Source of the DNA: an uncultured bacterium | GTDB taxonomy: Bacteria; Cyanobacteriota; Vampirovibrionia; Gastranaerophilales; Gastranaerophilaceae | Direction: 5' to 3' | DNA length: 14,484 bases | Assembly (NCBI GenBank): GCA_945910925.1 | Contig: CAMDZX010000034.1 | Coordinates: 1 to 14,484 of the forward strand | Shown: piece after piece, positions 12,899 through 14,484 of the stretch | Layout: each line of letters opens with the position of its first letter | Numbering within the stretch: the first letter of the stretch is position 1 | The notes under the pieces: model-generated | The model's database searches: none | What the model was told of the DNA's origin: nothing | The model's input: only the letters and a program-made list of their open reading frames with translations | Program-made: the position numbers and the translations under genes

Positions 12899-13331
12899 GT
12901 ATTCTACAAAAGGTTTAGTCGGTTAGGTTGATTAGGGTTGTTATGTCTTAATAAGTAAGAAAATTTTTTGTGTCTTGTTTTCTGCAAAACAAGGCATAAT
13001 TTTGTTGGTAATTTAATAGGGAGAAATCCCGGAAAGGAGTTTGCTATGTTTTATGGTGAACAAAAAAAGAAATGCGCAGGTCGAATTTTCGGTAGGGTGA
13101 CGGCACAAAGTGCCTAACCCGTAACGTGGAGGAAAACCACGCTTTTCCGACCAGCCGAATAATTCGATTGCTTTAGAGTTTCAGGTTATACACGCGAAGA
13201 TGGGACTAAAGTGTCGTCTTATATGAGAACGTGCGGTGCAAAACATGAAGGTAAAGATACCGCAGAAAAGACGAAGGTAGAATATACTCTTACGGATGAT
13301 GAAAGAGAGTATGCTCGTAAACAAGAATATT
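12899..13331 (+). repeat. Long direct repeat, copy 2 (leader + 5' coding, with insert)
   Basis: Counterpart of 9969-10315. Its length of 433 bp equals 347 minus a one-base leader deletion plus the 87-nt insert, which fixes the net insert size. The leader hairpins and the AAAGGAG ribosome site are preserved. Confidence 0.9.
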
Positions 13332-13951
13332 ATAACGATATTTATAATAGGATGACTTATGATATGTCTTTTGCAAATGTGCAAGAAAAAATGGCGAAAT
13401 ATATACCTATAAATATTCCATTCATTCAGTATTATCACCTATCAGTAGATTATGATAAAGAAAAGTCGAGGAATAAAGATAATGCGTATCAGGTAGTTCG
13501 AGATATAAACGATAAATATTTGCAAGAATTACTTATGCATTCATCCGAATGGGATATTTATGGAAGTACTGATGTTGTGATACCTCAGTATAATTCACCT
13601 TTATATAAGGCAGTAGTTAATTCCCCTGAAATAAAAAAGTTGATAAAAGATAATATTAATAAAATACAGAACGGTCAATGTGAAAAAAAGTTTCTGAACC
13701 TTAGTTTTAAACAAAATTTAAATACGCACTTGGTTCTAGGAAAAGCAAAATTATACAATGCTCATGTAGTAGGGGAATATGTATATGGAACATTGGTTGA
13801 TTATTATGATTTTAATGAATTAAGTTATGGTGAAGAAGGAGGGGGAAATGTAATAGTGTATATTAATAATAATGCATATAGGCAACAACAACTCAAGCGT
13901 TTACGTAATTATTTAATCATAATGCCTGTACGAATTTATGCTATACCGTAA
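13046..13951 (+). pseudogene. Effector-like gene 2, interrupted by an 87-nt insert
   Basis: Paralogue of the 10117-10962 gene with the same ribosome site and first 11 codons (M-F-Y-G-E-Q-K-K-K-C-A). After codon 11 an 87-nt insert introduces stops at 13115 and 13160, so translation from the normal start yields only 23 residues. Downstream the frame is intact to 13951, with the conserved G-Y-T-R-E-D-G-T-K-V and Y-M-R-T-C-G-A-K-H-E-G motifs, then a diverged domain with V-D-Y-Y-D-F and Y-L-I-I-M-P-V-R-I-Y near the end. Restart at GTG 13211 or ATG 13223 would drop half the N-terminal module and has no ribosome site. Removing exactly 87 nt restores one frame reading C-A-G-C-F-R-V where the paralogue has C-A-G-T-Y-R-V. 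Its 3' end overlaps the convergent membrane gene by 16 bp. It is either recently disrupted or expressed after excision. Confidence 0.7.
13081..13167 (+). mobile_element. 87-nt structured insert with inverted-repeat ends
   Basis: Absent from the otherwise matching paralogue at 10149-10150. Ends TCGAATTTTCGG (13081-13092) and CCGAATAATTCGA (13155-13167) pair as a 12-bp terminal stem with one bulge. Inside are GGGT/ACCC with GGCAC-AAA-GTGCC stacked on it, and CGTGG-AGGAAAA-CCACG. The latter's loop GGAAAA can alternatively pair with TTTTCC just downstream, so two exclusive folds exist. GC is 51% (44 of 87), far above the neighbouring DNA. It encodes no protein. It could be a very small non-autonomous mobile element, a programmed-excision element or a structured RNA; I do not recognise the class. 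Confidence 0.7.
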
Positions 13952-14301
13952 TGCAAATAACAAGCCAGGATAAATATAATATTCATTATAGTTGATGTTA
14001 TTCCTATTGTCCAAAAAACATTATAAAATGGGTTTGTTGTCAAAAAAACCCATTTTATTTTGAATTTTCTGAAAAATAACGATTCAATTATTAATATAAT
14101 AAAACATACTATTAACCAATATGAAGTGAAAACTATTGCTGCAAAGATTATAATTGGTATATCATCTATTTTAAAATCATCGGTTAATATCATTATTGAT
14201 AGTATTAAAAATACCCATCCCCAAATTGCCATCGAGTGTGACCATAGGTGTTGTTTTGTGTTTTGTAGTTTAGTGTATATGTTTTTTAACAGTTTCATCA
14301 T
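13936..14301 (-). CDS. Three-helix membrane protein, candidate immunity partner of effector-like protein 2
   Basis: A 121-residue protein with a basic amphipathic start (M-M-K-L-L-K-N-I-Y-T-K) and about three membrane segments (roughly 24-42, 50-76 and 92-116). Shared family marks are H-L-W-S-H-S-M-A-I-W-G-W, I-E-S-L-F-F-R-K-F-K-I-K-W and N-P-F-Y-N-V-F-W-T-I-G-I, the latter matching N-K-I-Y-N-I-I-W-H-L-G-I of the 354-residue protein. It converges on effector-like gene 2 with a 16-bp overlap. There is no ribosome site; the TATAAT box ends seven bases before the ATG at 14301, so a leaderless transcript is predicted. If the effector gene is dead, this partner persists as an orphan. The immunity role is inferred from layout only. 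Confidence 0.75.
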   Translation of the reverse strand: MMKLLKNIYTKLQNTKQHLWSHSMAIWGWVFLILSIMILTDDFKIDDIPIIIFAAIVFTSYWLIVCFIILIIESLFFRKFKIKWVFLTTNPFYNVFWTIGITSTIMNIIFILACYLHYGIA

Positions 14302-14305
14302 ATTA

Positions 14306-14360
14306 ATTATTATATATCTGTTTGCTGAAAAATAAAGTATATATTTACATTTATTTTAAA
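14306..14360 (-). promoter_or_regulatory. 55-bp shared upstream block, copy 3 (leaderless promoter)
   Basis: Differs from copy 2 at about two positions. TATAAT is on the minus strand of 14309-14314, seven bases before ATG 14301. The REP-like element that follows copies 1 and 2 is absent here. Confidence 0.65.
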
Positions 14361-14424
14361 AATATATTATATTTTGGATGTTGCACCATAGTTCTAGTAT
14401 GGTAGATTTTATAACATAGTAAGT

Positions 14425-14484
14425 ATGAAAATTAATATTGGAAATATAATTATTAACTGTCCTGTGTGCCAGAAAAAGTTATAA
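14425..14484 (+). CDS. 19-codon frame with CPVC motif at window end
   Basis: ATG at 14425 reads M-K-I-N-I-G-N-I-I-I-N-C-P-V-C-Q-K-K-L and stops at the last three bases of the window. The C-P-V-C pair resembles the start of a zinc ribbon. There is no ribosome site. It is too short to judge; it may be a truncated gene or chance. Confidence 0.15.
   Translation: MKINIGNIIINCPVCQKKL

Noticed and set aside
13126..13150. Pistol-type ribozyme or simple H-type pseudoknot in the 87-nt insert (CGTGG...CCACG with loop pairing)
   Set aside because: Only one base links the stem to the downstream pairing strand, too short to span the stem, and the other conserved pistol elements are absent. The alternative-fold reading is kept instead.
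13081..13174. Integron attC site or T4 gene 60-like translational bypass
   Set aside because: A GCCTAAC word occurs, but no matching GTTRRRY partner is present for attC. There are no matching take-off and landing codons at the insert borders for bypassing.
13211..13951. GTG at 13211 as the genuine start of effector-like gene 2
   Set aside because: There is no ribosome site, and it would delete half of the conserved N-terminal module. The paralogue shows the true start corresponds to 13046.

Overview
The window is an AT-rich stretch with intact genes on both strands. It suggests a diderm gut-type bacterium. An MlaD/MCE-type protein implies an outer membrane. The low GC, short AT-rich spacers, small dispersed palindromes and an 8-bp tandem repeat fit the non-photosynthetic cyanobacterial relatives (Vampirovibrionia/Gastranaerophilales, formerly Melainabacteria). 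That placement is an inference from general character, not from a marker gene.

Layout. (1) 1-290: a repeat-rich spacer. (2) 291-3130: a housekeeping block on the + strand: MCE/MlaD-like protein, uracil phosphoribosyltransferase (upp), phosphopentomutase (deoB), then a 58-residue [4Fe-4S] ferredoxin closed by a 16-bp hairpin. upp and deoB together serve nucleobase/nucleoside salvage. (3) 3390-6090: small unrecognised genes separated by terminators and hairpins, including two minus-strand genes, a membrane protein and a 258-residue protein with a glycine-rich hydrophobic segment. (4) 6096-9956: a phage-derived module: small GNAT-like acetyltransferase, Asn/Ser/Thr-rich virion-like protein, a short gene and a 604-residue podovirus-type portal protein ending at a terminator. 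A reverse-strand gene for a secreted protein made of 15-residue repeats is embedded in it. No capsid or terminase gene is present.

(5) 9969-14301: the most interesting region. Two long paralogous + strand genes share a ~347-bp near-identical leader and 5' end and diverge afterwards. Each runs convergently into, and overlaps the stop codon of, a minus-strand three-helix membrane protein. A third, larger member of the membrane family (354 residues, with an extra outside domain carrying YD-repeat-like motifs) lies between them. The layout resembles a polymorphic effector/membrane-immunity array, but no biochemical function can be read from the sequence.

The three membrane genes share a 55-bp upstream block containing a TATAAT box. 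In two of them the box lies 7 bases before the ATG, implying leaderless mRNAs. The second effector-like gene is interrupted by a precise 87-nt, 51% GC, highly structured insert bounded by inverted repeats. It contains two in-frame stops, and its exact removal would restore the reading frame (Gly-Thr-Tyr in the intact paralogue would become Gly-Cys-Phe). This element, a tiny mobile element, an excisable element or a structured RNA, is the best candidate for something undescribed here.
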